64,000 nucleotides of DNA from Bdellovibrio sp. ArHS (GTDB lineage: Bacteria > Bdellovibrionota > Bdellovibrionia > Bdellovibrionales > Bdellovibrionaceae), in the NCBI RefSeq assembly GCF_000786105.1, contig NZ_JTEV01000003.1:1-64000 (forward strand), read 5' to 3'. Below are positions 16,647-25,911 of this stretch, one piece after another. The position numbers and the translations under genes were made by a program. Position 1 is the first letter of the stretch, and each line of letters opens with the position of its first letter. Under the pieces are notes generated by a model, which was not told where the DNA came from, did not search any database, and was given only the letters and a program-made list of their open reading frames with translations.

Positions 16647-18365
16647 TTATTTTGCGATACTGGTCCCGATGTCACGGGGGTCGGCGACTCCGTGAAGAGT
16701 GTCTCGTTCATTTGCCACGGCCATCACGTTACATGGGATGGATTCCATTTTAATCTCGTAGCCCATCTTTTCCAGTTTTGCGACCACATCGGCGCCGGGG
16801 CCCGGGGGCTCGATGTACAAAACGTCAGGTTGCCACTGATGGTGATAGCGTAGCATGGCAATGGAATCATACAGGGAGGTTTTAAATTCAACGTAGTTCA
16901 GGATCGTCTGCGCCACACAACTGATAATACGTGTTCCGCCGGGAGCCCCCACGGCAAGAATGGGTTTTTTGTTATGCAAAAGTATCGTCGGCGACATACT
17001 GCTTAAAGGAGTTTTTTGCGGGGCGATGGCGTTCGGTTTGCCACCAATGGCGCCAAACAGATTTGAACCGCCTTCTTGGGCCGAAAAATCGTCCATCTCG
17101 TTGTTAAGAACGACCCCGGTCCCCGGAGCGACAATGGCAGCTCCCATCCAGCCATTGATGGTTTGAGTGGTGCTGATCGCATTGCCATCGGCGTCCATCA
17201 AGGCCAAGTGAGTGGTTTCAGTGGATTCGTAGCCAGGCGGTTTGCCTGCACTCACTTCAGAGGCTTTTCGGGCTTTATCTAGGGAAACTTCGGCACGACG
17301 ATTTCGTACATAGTCTTCGGAAATCAGGCCTTCGACAGGGACTTTAACGAAATCGGGATCGCCCAAATATTTTGCCCGATCGGCAAAAGAGGACTGGAGT
17401 GCGGAGGCCGCCAGATGGATGGCTTTGGCGGAAAGGGGACCCGTTTTTTTCAATTGATCGTTTTCTAAAAACTCAAGGAACTGAATGACGTGAACGCCAC
17501 CAGAGCTCGGTGGAGGCATCGACACGACGTCATATTTTTGAAACTTTCCATGAACCGGCTTGCGCCATTTTACCTGATAGCTATCAAAGTCTTTTTGGGT
17601 GATAAGACCTTTCCGCTCTTTCGAAATCTTGAAAATAGAATTCGCCACGGTTCCTTTGTAAAAACCATTTTTACCATGTTTGACGATAAGACGAAGTGTT
17701 TTAGCCAAATCTTTTTGAATCAAGATCGTTCCCAGGGCAGGGACTTTCCCCTCGGCAGTAAGAAAAATTCTTTTTGCTTCAGTGTCCCGTGCAAGAACGT
17801 CGGCGCGGTTTTCCAAAGCGCGATGAAACTCGGGATAAATTGGAAATCCCTTTTCCGCGAGGTCAATTGCAGGTTGCATCACTTTTTCCAGAGGCAAAGA
17901 TCCAAAGCGCTGATGAATTTCCAATAAGCCAGCCACCATTCCCGGGACCGCAACGGCTAAGATTCCGTTCTGCGATTTGTCTGGGTCGGCTTGACCGTTT
18001 TTACCGATGTACATGTTCTTAGTGGCTTTCAATGGTGCACGTTCTCTAAAATCAATGGCGTAAGTTTCACCGGTTTTAGCTTCGTGAAAAAGCATGAAGC
18101 CGCCACCACCAATACCGGTCGATTGAGGCCGTTCAACGGCAACGGTGAAGGACGCCGCAACGGCCGCATCGACAATATTTCCATTTTCGGCGAAGATTTT
18201 TTCCGCTGCTTCTGAAGAGAAGCGTCCCTGGGTCGCGACGGCATATCGCGATCCGTAAGCTTGTGCGGTTTCGCGATCCACGCGTTCTTTATCTGTGCGA
18301 ATGACTTTGTTCTGACAACTTAAAAGACCGAGGGTAAGAAAAAGGACGAGTGTTTTTTGTTTCAT
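16647..18365 (-). CDS. ggt: Gamma-glutamyltranspeptidase, lipoprotein
   Basis: The ATG at 18365 has AAGGAAG upstream; a TTG two codons earlier is less likely. The N terminus MKQKTLVLFLTLGLLSC is a lipoprotein signal with lipobox LLSC, so the enzyme is membrane-anchored in the periplasm or on the outer membrane. The 572-residue proenzyme has the GGT layout, with autocleavage expected before the nucleophile Thr in STETTHLALMDADGNAIS and the substrate loop SSMSPTILLHN and GAPGGTRII. It transfers or hydrolyses gamma-glutamyl groups, for example from glutathione released by prey. Co-transcribed with the VOC gene. Confidence 0.95.
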   Translation of the reverse strand: MKQKTLVLFLTLGLLSCQNKVIRTDKERVDRETAQAYGSRYAVATQGRFSSEAAEKIFAENGNIVDAAVAASFTVAVERPQSTGIGGGGFMLFHEAKTGETYAIDFRERAPLKATKNMYIGKNGQADPDKSQNGILAVAVPGMVAGLLEIHQRFGSLPLEKVMQPAIDLAEKGFPIYPEFHRALENRADVLARDTEAKRIFLTAEGKVPALGTILIQKDLAKTLRLIVKHGKNGFYKGTVANSIFKISKERKGLITQKDFDSYQVKWRKPVHGKFQKYDVVSMPPPSSGGVHVIQFLEFLENDQLKKTGPLSAKAIHLAASALQSSFADRAKYLGDPDFVKVPVEGLISEDYVRNRRAEVSLDKARKASEVSAGKPPGYESTETTHLALMDADGNAISTTQTINGWMGAAIVAPGTGVVLNNEMDDFSAQEGGSNLFGAIGGKPNAIAPQKTPLSSMSPTILLHNKKPILAVGAPGGTRIISCVAQTILNYVEFKTSLYDSIAMLRYHHQWQPDVLYIEPPGPGADVVAKLEKMGYEIKMESIPCNVMAVANERDTLHGVADPRDIGTSIAK

Positions 18366-18405
18366 GCGCAACTTCCTTGGTGCAAAAGGCTTTTGCGCAA
18401 AAACG

Positions 18406-19023
18406 TCAGGAATGCAAATAGGACTTCAGTCTTTGGCAAAAGGAGTTCAAAGCTTCCGAGTACTCTCCCAAGTCTTTGACGATAATATCGGCGAAACTTT
18501 TGGAAGGTTCAACAAATTCATTGTGCATCGGACGCACCTGAAGTTCAAACTGCTTTTTAACTCCGTCAGGTGTGCGACCGCGATGATGAACATCGCGGTG
18601 CAGGCGTCTTTGAAAACGCAACGCTTCGGGAGTATCAAAGAAGACGGCTTCATTGAGCTCGGCGCGCACTAGATCCGAATGCAGAATAAGAATGCCATCG
18701 ACCAAGACGATTTTGGTGGGGCTTTTGATCAACGTTTCGGAGCTGCGGGTGTGCGTAACAAAATCATAAAGGGGCACTTCGATGTTACGCCCCTCTTTAA
18801 GTTGGCGCAGACCCTGCGCAAGAAGAGAAAAATCAAGACTGTTGGGATGGTCGAAATTAACTGATCCACCATCGCCATCGAAGCGGGCGGATTGGTCAAT
18901 GTAGTAGTTGTCTTGATAAAGAATCATGCAATTGTCTTCGCCCAACTGCTTTTGCAGCTCCAAAGCAAAGTGAGTTTTTCCTGATCCGCTGCCACCGGCT
19001 ACGCCGATAATATAAACACTCAT
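18406..19023 (-). CDS. udk: Uridine kinase
   Basis: The 205-residue P-loop kinase starts MSVYIIGVAGGSGSGKTHFA with the Walker A GGSGSGKT; QDNYYID, NFDHPNSLDFSLL, VPLYDFVTHTR and VDGILILHSDLV match Udk. It phosphorylates uridine and cytidine to UMP and CMP. It lies 8 bases downstream of upp at the end of the mmsA-URC1-URC4-upp-udk operon, so it gives the operon a second route to UMP, from nucleosides in addition to free uracil. Confidence 0.93.
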   Translation of the reverse strand: MSVYIIGVAGGSGSGKTHFALELQKQLGEDNCMILYQDNYYIDQSARFDGDGGSVNFDHPNSLDFSLLAQGLRQLKEGRNIEVPLYDFVTHTRSSETLIKSPTKIVLVDGILILHSDLVRAELNEAVFFDTPEALRFQRRLHRDVHHRGRTPDGVKKQFELQVRPMHNEFVEPSKSFADIIVKDLGEYSEALNSFCQRLKSYLHS

Positions 19024-19031
19024 GCATGGTC

Positions 19032-19664
19032 CTATTTCGTTTGAAACAATCGATCTCCAGCGTCGCCCAAGCCTGGTACCAGATATCCCATGTCGTTGAC
19101 TTGTTCTTCGATGTTCAAGGTATAAATCTCGACATCCGGATGAAAGTGTAAAATTCTGTCCAAGCCCTGTTGGCTGGCCAGAATGCTTAAAACCTTCACT
19201 TTGCCGACACCGTAGTTCTTTAATCTATCTATAGCTGCCACAATTGTATCCGCTGTGGCAATTAAAGGATCACAAAGTATAATTTCTTTATTCTGTACGT
19301 CCTGAGGAAGCTTAAAATAGTACTCGACGGTGTTCTGAATAAATTTATCGCGATAGATGCCGATAAAGCCCGTGGAAGCCCGGGGGATCATTGAAAGGAC
19401 CGCATCCAGCATTCCGTTTCCTGCGCGCATAATCGACACGACCACGGGCGGCTGGATGATTCTTTCCGCAGTGGTTTTGGCGATGGGAGTTTCGATAGGC
19501 ACGGATTCCAGATGTTTCCAGTCGCGCATGGCTTCGTAAACTAAAATTTTCGAAATCTCTTTTACGATCTCGCGAAACTCGTGGGAATAGGTGTCCTTGT
19601 CGCGCAGATAGCCCAACTTGTGTTTTAATAAGGGGTGTTCGATGATTTTTACTTGTTTATGCAT
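19032..19664 (-). CDS. upp: Uracil phosphoribosyltransferase
   Basis: The 210-residue enzyme converts uracil and PRPP to UMP. Visible signatures are VKIIEHPLLKHKLGYLRDKDT, PVVVSIMRAGNGMLD, YYFKLPQDV, CDPLIATADTIVAAIDRLKNYG (the PRPP motif) and GLGDAGDRLFQTK. In the fungal URC pathway a UPRT (URC6) is the entry enzyme of uracil breakdown; here the gene sits directly after URC4 (12 bases) in one operon, so the same role is likely in addition to salvage. Confidence 0.95.
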   Translation of the reverse strand: MHKQVKIIEHPLLKHKLGYLRDKDTYSHEFREIVKEISKILVYEAMRDWKHLESVPIETPIAKTTAERIIQPPVVVSIMRAGNGMLDAVLSMIPRASTGFIGIYRDKFIQNTVEYYFKLPQDVQNKEIILCDPLIATADTIVAAIDRLKNYGVGKVKVLSILASQQGLDRILHFHPDVEIYTLNIEEQVNDMGYLVPGLGDAGDRLFQTK

Positions 19665-19676
19665 ATAGAGCCTCCA

Positions 19677-20891
19677 TTAAAAAACCGTTCCGTCACTTTC
19701 GATTTGCAAGGGGGGCGATTGGTCTTTGCGCAGAGAACCCGCTGCTTTTCTGCCGGCCCACCAGGTGCCTCCTTCAAGGACCTTCGCTAAAGGAAAATCC
19801 TGACTGGATTTCTTTAATTTTTTGCGAACCTCAGCGCCGATACGATCAAGCAGAGAGATTGTCAGTCCCCGCCATTCAATCACCACTTCAGAGTCAGGAC
19901 GGAGAGGGCGGTTTTGCAGTTCTGTGTCTTTCAACGTGATAAGGCCCAAATCCAAAAGCAAGCCCCCGTTACGGTATTCAGCCAGGCCTGTCAGTTGTTC
20001 CACTTCCTGAACCTCAAAACCCGCTTCTAGCAAAGGCTCCATTAACGAATAACTCATCCACTGAGACAACTTGTGAAATGCCGCCAATCCGCCCGAGATT
20101 TTACTGTAAGACCAGATATCACCGAGGTTCGTAGTGCCAATCCGTACACGGCCGGGCCAAATCTCTCCTAAACCGTCCAAAACTGCGCGCAGCACTTGGG
20201 GGCCGGTCACGGTGTATCCGTACCGATTCAGAAGATAGTCGACCAGACCACCGGGACGTTCTCCGGGAAAAAGGTCCTTCTTGCTTAAAAGAACTTCTCC
20301 CAAGTTTTTCAGTAGTGACAGGCGGCCTTCAACGCCGATCAGGGGATTTTCCGCGGTAACCTGAAAAGCAGAACGTAAAGTTTTTTCTGAAAGACTTCTT
20401 AGTCCTAGCGAGTCCACTTGCAAAGGGTTGGTGCGGTGACTGGAAAGATGTCCCTGCATAAAAAGATAGAAGCTGGCCACAGCCAAACCCTCAGAACGGG
20501 ACAGCTTTTGCCCCGTATTTCGTTCTTCGTAAGACCAGAGGTCGCCGGCGCCTGCATCCAGCAAAACTGAGGTGATGACGAGATCGAATTTAGTACGGGC
20601 GATTGCCAATGCGTCTTTTTCAGAGAGCTTCGCATCCAGGATCTTAATGCGATCGACGTTACCGACGCGAAAGTGTCCCCAACGTGAATGAAAAGGAATG
20701 TCTAAGGTGGGATATTTATCGCGAATCACTTCAAGCACGTAGTTGACCACGGTATCCATTTCCTCTGGGTGATAGACGAAATTCGTTTTTCCTGCGATGG
20801 TCAGTTGCAGAATTTCCTCAGCACTTTTGCGAATCGCTGAAGGAGACAAAAGAAAATCCAGATCTTTTTCAGAGTAGGAATGGTTATTCAT
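19677..20891 (-). CDS. URC4/Urg3 (DUF1688) family protein, uracil catabolism
   Basis: The ATG at 20891 is supported by GGGAGA eight bases upstream and overlaps the URC1 stop by 8 bases; an earlier in-frame start is less likely. The 404-residue protein matches the DUF1688 family (SPSAIRKSAEEIL, TVVNYVLEVIRDKYP, IPFHSRWGHFRVG, GEIWPGRVRIGTTNLGDIW, FHKLSQWMSYSLMEPL). In Lachancea kluyveri URC4 is required for uracil breakdown by the URC route; its exact chemistry is not settled to my knowledge. The operon neighbours URC1, UPRT and MmsA strongly support this role. Confidence 0.9.
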   Translation of the reverse strand: MNNHSYSEKDLDFLLSPSAIRKSAEEILQLTIAGKTNFVYHPEEMDTVVNYVLEVIRDKYPTLDIPFHSRWGHFRVGNVDRIKILDAKLSEKDALAIARTKFDLVITSVLLDAGAGDLWSYEERNTGQKLSRSEGLAVASFYLFMQGHLSSHRTNPLQVDSLGLRSLSEKTLRSAFQVTAENPLIGVEGRLSLLKNLGEVLLSKKDLFPGERPGGLVDYLLNRYGYTVTGPQVLRAVLDGLGEIWPGRVRIGTTNLGDIWSYSKISGGLAAFHKLSQWMSYSLMEPLLEAGFEVQEVEQLTGLAEYRNGGLLLDLGLITLKDTELQNRPLRPDSEVVIEWRGLTISLLDRIGAEVRKKLKKSSQDFPLAKVLEGGTWWAGRKAAGSLRKDQSPPLQIESDGTVF

Positions 20892-22155
20892 CGATGGGTC
20901 TCCCAATAACGTGTTTTAACTCTTCCGTTGATTTTTTTGTGCCTGCGTCGAAATAGCCTTTGGCTTTTTTTGCTTCGATTTCCACTTGTGCATCGGGAGG
21001 AATCAGATGCGGCGGTATACTGATGCGATTGATAACGTCGATACCGCTGTTTACGATGGCGTCGTACTTCATATTACTCATGGAATGCAAATTGTGAATT
21101 TTAGTAATGCCAAAGAAATGCAGAATGTCGGGCATGAATTCTTGGAAGCGGGCATCTTCGACCCCTGCGACACATTCGGTCCGATGAAAATATGTCGCCG
21201 CAGAGTCGCCGCCTTGCTGGCGCTTACGGGCATTGTAGACAAGAAATTTTGTAACTTCTCCTAAAGCCCTTCCTTCTTTGCGATAATACGCGATAAGGCC
21301 GACACCGCCCCTTTGCGCCGTGCGGGCGGCATCCTCAATTCCATAGATAAGGTAGGGGCGGCAGGTGCAAATATCCGAGCCAAAAACATCAGAGCCGTTG
21401 CACTCGTCGTGCACGCGGCAAGTAAGTTCGATGTCGGGTTTGGCTAGATTCTGAGGGTCTCCGAAAATGTAGACAGTGGTGTTTCCAATCGGCGGCAGCA
21501 TCACTTTTAGATCGGGACGAGTGACTAATTCCGGAAACATGCCGCCCGTTTCCTGGAACAGAATTTTTCTAAGGAAACCTTCTTCCACATTAAGACGTTG
21601 GGCAATTCCGGGTAAATACCAAACCGGCTCGAAAGCGACCTTTGTGATCTTAATGTCTTTGTTCTCTTTGATGATTTTTCCGTCGATGTGAAGTCGTCCT
21701 GCGGCGATGGCTTCAGTAATCTCAGGAATTTGCAGATGGGCTTGTGTGACGGCCACAGTCGGGCGGATATCATAACCCTGGTTAAAGTATTCCTGAAAAT
21801 GGCGAGGAACATCGAAGCCCCAAGGATCGATGGAAACTATTTTTTGCGGATCAAACCACGAGGGATAGGGACCAAGAGAAACCGGGCTTTCCGTGTTATG
21901 CAGATCCGGTCGGTGTAAAGTGGAATACTTACCCTGAGCAATCGAAAGTGCGCGATAAACGGTGTAGCTTCCACTGTGCGTACCGATGGCATTGCGCTTT
22001 TTAGTATCGGTCAAAGAGGCAATGACCGGACCGCGCTCGATGGCGGAACGTGCGCCCCACTTCAGGGGTGGGCTGCCTTTAAAAATCTGGCTTGAGTGTG
22101 ATGTCAGAACGACGTGTGATGATCTCTTTATTTCGGTCCCGGTTATGACATCCAT
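20884..22155 (-). CDS. GTP cyclohydrolase II-like protein, URC1 type (uracil catabolism)
   Basis: The ATG at 22155 has a perfect AGGAGG site and overlaps mmsA by 13 bases. The 423-residue protein is longer than RibA (about 200) because of an N-terminal extension of about 170 residues, as in URC1. The cyclohydrolase half keeps the zinc cysteines in the C-x10-C-x-C spacing (VHDECNGSDVFGSDICTC), the GGVGLIAYYRKEGRALGE block and a C-terminal NNxGIDV-like NSGIDVINRI. No ribB or other riboflavin genes are nearby. In the URC pathway URC1 is proposed to open the pyrimidine ring. Context points to uracil degradation, not riboflavin synthesis. Confidence 0.88.
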   Translation of the reverse strand: MDVITGTEIKRSSHVVLTSHSSQIFKGSPPLKWGARSAIERGPVIASLTDTKKRNAIGTHSGSYTVYRALSIAQGKYSTLHRPDLHNTESPVSLGPYPSWFDPQKIVSIDPWGFDVPRHFQEYFNQGYDIRPTVAVTQAHLQIPEITEAIAAGRLHIDGKIIKENKDIKITKVAFEPVWYLPGIAQRLNVEEGFLRKILFQETGGMFPELVTRPDLKVMLPPIGNTTVYIFGDPQNLAKPDIELTCRVHDECNGSDVFGSDICTCRPYLIYGIEDAARTAQRGGVGLIAYYRKEGRALGEVTKFLVYNARKRQQGGDSAATYFHRTECVAGVEDARFQEFMPDILHFFGITKIHNLHSMSNMKYDAIVNSGIDVINRISIPPHLIPPDAQVEIEAKKAKGYFDAGTKKSTEELKHVIGRPIDE

Positions 22156-23618
22156 GTGGTGTCCTCCTGCTTTTCCCATTTGACGGTTACTTTTTTTACG
22201 TTCGACCAAAAATCCAAAGAGTGATGGCCCGTGATATCGCCATGCCCGAATTTTGAGGCATTAACTCCGCCAAAAGAAAAGGGCTCGCGGGGAACGGGGA
22301 CACCGACATTCACGCCCACCATGCCGGTCGAGGCCATTCGCACCACTTTTTCGGCCAAGCTTCCGCTGGACGTGAACACAGAACACGCGTTTCCATATTC
22401 GACCGTGTTTTCAATTCGCATGGCTTCAGAGATATCCTTGCAGCGAAGGATGCTTAAAACCGGTCCGAACAGCTCAATTTTGGCTATCTCACTGTGCGGA
22501 GAGACGTTGTCGATTATTGTGGGACCGATCCAATGTCCCTCTTCAAAGCCTAGAGGGGGTTTGATTTTGCGACCATCCAAAAGAATTTTAGCGCCTTCGA
22601 GTTCAGCTTTTTTTATGGCTTTATTTAAAAACTCAACTTGCCCGCGAGTGATGATAGCTCCCATATCCTTGCCGAGCTCTAAAGAACGGGCTCGTTCGAT
22701 AATTTTTTGAATGTGTTGATCGACGTCACCGACGGCTAAAAGAACCGCCGCAGCCATGCATCGCTGACCCGCGCAGCCGGTGAACGAGTCACTGATCGCC
22801 AAACCGGCCAATTCAGGATGAGCATCAGGCAAAAGAACAATGTGATTCTTCGCCCCACCCAGGGCCAGAACTCTTTTCCCCAGTCGTGTGCCCCGTTCGT
22901 AAATGGCTTGTGCGATTTTTGTAGAGCCCACGAAAGCGACGGCTTTGACGGAAGGATGATCGACGATGGCTTCGACAGTTTCTTTTCCACCCTGCAGAAC
23001 TTGTAGCAGCCCCGAAGGCAGTCCCGCTTCTTGAAAAGCGGCTGCTATTTTTAGGGAAGTCAGCGGGGTTTTTTCTGAAGGTTTCCAAATATAGGCATTA
23101 CCCAAGATGAGGGCGATGGGCATCGTCCACAGGGGAACCATCGCTGGGAAGTTGAAGGGGGTGATGCTGGCAACGATTCCTAAGGGTTCCCGGCGGTATT
23201 CGCAACTGACCCCTCGTGAAACTTCGACCTTGCCGCCAAGATCCAGATTTTGAACAGCGGTGGCGAACTCCAAGACCTCGATTCCCTTTAGAAGTCCCGC
23301 TTTACCTTCGGCAAAGCTTTTGCCGGATTCGGCACTCTTTAGATGGGCGATTTCATCCAGGTCCCGCAGCAGAATGTGCCGCAGGTTGAACATGACTTTG
23401 GATCTTTCTTTGATGGGAATGTCAGCCCAGGTTTTTTGCGCTTTTGCTGCGGCGACAATGGCAAGCTCCACATCTTCGTGATTGGAATGATGAAACTCGC
23501 CGATTTTTTTTCCGCTGTAGGGACTGATAATTTCGCTTTTGAAGCCCGAAGCTTTTTGAAATTTGCCAGAGACAAAATTTCTGCAATCAATGACATAGTC
23601 AGGAACTTGTACAATCAT
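22143..23618 (-). CDS. mmsA: CoA-acylating malonate/methylmalonate-semialdehyde dehydrogenase
   Basis: The 491-residue aldehyde dehydrogenase matches MmsA: GVSCEYRREPLGIVASITPFNFPAMVPLWTMPIAL, WKPSEKTPLTS, FVGSTKIAQAIYERG, and the catalytic Cys in SFTGCAGQRCMA. It oxidises malonate semialdehyde to acetyl-CoA and CO2 with NAD and CoA. AAAGGAAAC precedes the ATG. It is the first gene of the URC operon and is read as the step that channels the C3 product of uracil breakdown to acetyl-CoA, in place of the reductase that makes 3-hydroxypropionate in yeast. This role is inferred from position. Confidence 0.9.
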   Translation of the reverse strand: MIVQVPDYVIDCRNFVSGKFQKASGFKSEIISPYSGKKIGEFHHSNHEDVELAIVAAAKAQKTWADIPIKERSKVMFNLRHILLRDLDEIAHLKSAESGKSFAEGKAGLLKGIEVLEFATAVQNLDLGGKVEVSRGVSCEYRREPLGIVASITPFNFPAMVPLWTMPIALILGNAYIWKPSEKTPLTSLKIAAAFQEAGLPSGLLQVLQGGKETVEAIVDHPSVKAVAFVGSTKIAQAIYERGTRLGKRVLALGGAKNHIVLLPDAHPELAGLAISDSFTGCAGQRCMAAAVLLAVGDVDQHIQKIIERARSLELGKDMGAIITRGQVEFLNKAIKKAELEGAKILLDGRKIKPPLGFEEGHWIGPTIIDNVSPHSEIAKIELFGPVLSILRCKDISEAMRIENTVEYGNACSVFTSSGSLAEKVVRMASTGMVGVNVGVPVPREPFSFGGVNASKFGHGDITGHHSLDFWSNVKKVTVKWEKQEDTTWMS

Positions 23619-23747
23619 TCTTGTTTCCTTTGCCGATGCAATAAAAGCCAGAATGATTGTTCAACGACTTGTGGATGCCAAATTAAAAGGGTGTATTCTT
23701 TTTTTTAACAATGTAATGCGAAGAATTCGTCCGCACTTCTTAAGGGA

Positions 23748-24233
23748 CTATTTAATCGCAGCCTTAATGTCCTCAGTCAGATTTTTGGGTTCTTCTTGGG
23801 GCGGATAACGCTTGAGGATCTTCCCATCCTTGCCAATCAGAAATTTCGTGAAATTCCACTTGATCATTTCGGTTCCCAGAAATCCCGGTGCGGACTCTTT
23901 CATCCACTTGTAAAGTGGATCAGCGTTATCACCGTTCACGTCAATCTTGGCCATGACTGGAAATTTCACGTTATAGGTGAGGCTGCAAAATTGTTGGATG
24001 TCTGAATCGCTGCCGGGTTCTTGCGCGCCAAACTGATTGCAGGGAAAGCCAAGAACAGTGAAACCCTGATCTTTGAATTTTTCATAGAGTTCTTCAAGGC
24101 CTGCATATTGCGGTGTGAAGCCGCATTTACTAGCGACATTCACGACAAGAACCGCTTGTCCTTTATACTTGTCCAGTGGGACGTCGCTGCCATCAGCCGC
24201 TTTAACGGTGAATGAGTGTAAGGTTTTTTCCAT
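23748..24233 (-). CDS. Glutathione peroxidase-family thiol peroxidase
   Basis: The 161-residue protein shows the GPx family blocks: VVNVASKCGFTPQY with the peroxidatic Cys (no selenocysteine), VLGFPCNQFGAQEPGS with the Gln and second Cys, and MIKWNFTKFLIGKDG with Trp and Asn of the tetrad. Non-selenium GPx proteins of this kind normally use thioredoxin to reduce hydroperoxides. There is no signal peptide, so it is cytoplasmic. GGAGTG lies upstream of the ATG. Single-gene unit with divergent neighbour. Confidence 0.93.
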   Translation of the reverse strand: MEKTLHSFTVKAADGSDVPLDKYKGQAVLVVNVASKCGFTPQYAGLEELYEKFKDQGFTVLGFPCNQFGAQEPGSDSDIQQFCSLTYNVKFPVMAKIDVNGDNADPLYKWMKESAPGFLGTEMIKWNFTKFLIGKDGKILKRYPPQEEPKNLTEDIKAAIK

Positions 24234-24337
24234 TTGTTCACTCCTTAACTGAAATTTTGAATTACTATTGTGTCATGTATTCTCAGCCTGAAACAAACAG
24301 AATCATATAAAGCCATTAATTGCCTGTCGAGACAAAT

Positions 24338-24345
24338 GCCGATAA
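24338..24345 (+). promoter_or_regulatory. Sigma-28-like -10 element upstream of the first secreted paralog
   Basis: GCCGATAA is a perfect match to the FliA -10 consensus, 53 bases before the ATG at 24398; a second near copy ACCGATAA lies at 24383-24390. The -35 region at the usual distance matches poorly, so the promoter is only tentative. Confidence 0.35.
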
Positions 24346-24397
24346 AAACTTGCGAACTTCTCTTTATATTACAGAAGTGTGCACCGATAATGAAACC

Positions 24398-25879
24398 ATG
24401 GGGAATTGGTATTTCTGGATCTTCTTCATAACTGTGATTTCTTTGCCTCAGGCACATAGTGCGGAACCTTTTTTGGGTTGTGAGTACTATTGTGCTGCCA
24501 AGTATACTGTGGGCAGTAGAGGCTGGGATAATTGCATTGTGCAAACACAGACCGAAGGTTATTGCGGGAAACGTCCCGGCAGTTCGACGCCGTCGAGTAC
24601 GCAGACCAGGCAGCCTCCTGATCAAAATAGCGGACAGAATCAAAATAACCAAAATCAAAACCAAAATCAGAATCAGCAAAGCCAGTGTTACACTCAGTAT
24701 GAGAGTCTGCTTCAACAGTGCAACACACAAATTGAAGACACGTCTTATACCTGCGACGAAAAAAATGATTCAGGTATGAATAATGTGGCGACCACGGCCT
24801 CCCAGTTGGCGCTCATGATGGGGCAACAGACTGCCGCCAGTGTGCAGGCCGCCTGCTCCAGAATGGGGGACCTATCGCAAGCGGCGAGTGGGGCCTTGGC
24901 TGCTTATCGTCTGACGTGCAGTGAATCGATGAAAACGTGTCGTACGACCTGTGATGCGGCCGTTGAGTATGTGCGCGCAAATCAAAGCTGTTTTCCAAGC
25001 AATTCCAGCAATCAGTTAAATGCTGTGAATGCCTTATCTCAGGCGCAATCGCGTCGGGATAGATGCGATAACTTCGAAAGCAAAATGAATGAAGCGCAGC
25101 AGGCGATCCAAAACTATGGCGCCACGTCTGCCAATGCTTCGCAATGTGCGGAACAAAATAAAGGCGAAGTTTCAAATGTACCCGACTTCTGTAAATCGAC
25201 GCCGAACTATCCGGGATGTAATCCTGCAGCGCCCGTGGATTGTACCAAACCGGATTTAGCCACCACGAACAAAGTTTGTATATGTACTAAAAATCCCTTG
25301 GATCCCGCTTGCTTCGCGCAGCAAAAAAATTCCGACGGCAGGGTCGTGGGTAACATGATTGATTCCTCCAGTCGTTTGGCAAATAAAGCGGGCGATGATT
25401 TGGGCGGTGATCTTCCCGGACTTCCCGGTATCGAACAGGGCCAACTTCCTTCGGGAGGCTACGGTGATGCCGTTGACGGATCACAAGGCGGTATGGGGGG
25501 CACTTTGGGATCAGGAGGAGATGGCGGCGGTGGAAGCTATTCTGGTTTAAATGGAAGTGGTCAGGCCAGTGACGAAGCTTCTATGAATGTGAATGGCGGA
25601 TATTACGGCAGCGGTGGTGCTCGCGGTTTCGGTTCCGGTGGTGCTGAAGGTGAAGGCCGAGGCGTCGCAGGTCTGGGCCAATCCGCTGCAGCTGCAGGTA
25701 ACGCCGCAAAGGGAGGCCCAGATCTTCGTCAATTCTTGCCGGGCGGAAAATTTGATCCGCGTCTGCGAGGAATTGCGGGAGCCGCCGGGCCTGATGGGAT
25801 TACGGGACCTCACTCAAACATTTGGCATAAGATTCAGAACAGATATAAGGTGGTGACGCCTTCCTTATTGCCATATTGA
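24398..25879 (+). CDS. Secreted Cys/Gly-rich protein, paralog 1
   Basis: The ATG at 24398 gives a signal peptide (MGNWYFWIFFITVISLPQAHSA); a longer frame upstream would hide it. The 493-residue protein has an N-terminal Cys-rich part, a short Gln/Asn-rich linker, then a helical domain with conserved Cys (DTSYTCDEKNDSGM, SQLALMMGQQT, AAYRLTC), a Gly/Ser-rich low-complexity region and a conserved tail (GPDLRQFLPGG, GITGPHSNIW, KIQNRYKV). It is clearly a tandem paralog of the next gene. No known family was recognised. Function unknown; export to periplasm or surface is inferred. Disulfides are likely from the many paired Cys. Confidence 0.8.
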   Translation: MGNWYFWIFFITVISLPQAHSAEPFLGCEYYCAAKYTVGSRGWDNCIVQTQTEGYCGKRPGSSTPSSTQTRQPPDQNSGQNQNNQNQNQNQNQQSQCYTQYESLLQQCNTQIEDTSYTCDEKNDSGMNNVATTASQLALMMGQQTAASVQAACSRMGDLSQAASGALAAYRLTCSESMKTCRTTCDAAVEYVRANQSCFPSNSSNQLNAVNALSQAQSRRDRCDNFESKMNEAQQAIQNYGATSANASQCAEQNKGEVSNVPDFCKSTPNYPGCNPAAPVDCTKPDLATTNKVCICTKNPLDPACFAQQKNSDGRVVGNMIDSSSRLANKAGDDLGGDLPGLPGIEQGQLPSGGYGDAVDGSQGGMGGTLGSGGDGGGGSYSGLNGSGQASDEASMNVNGGYYGSGGARGFGSGGAEGEGRGVAGLGQSAAAAGNAAKGGPDLRQFLPGGKFDPRLRGIAGAAGPDGITGPHSNIWHKIQNRYKVVTPSLLPY

Positions 25880-25911
25880 GACGTTTTATTTTGAGATAGT
25901 TTATACTTTTG

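Noticed and set aside
20884-22155. Riboflavin biosynthesis enzyme RibA
   Set aside because: No other riboflavin genes nearby, long N-terminal extension and URC4/upp/mmsA neighbours fit URC1.
23640-23747. Terminator after gpx on the minus strand
   Set aside because: An A/T-run is present, but the stem pairs poorly.
24640-24690. CAAAATCA-type short repeats as an independent DNA element
   Set aside because: They encode the Asn/Gln-rich linker of paralog 1 and are best explained as coding low complexity.
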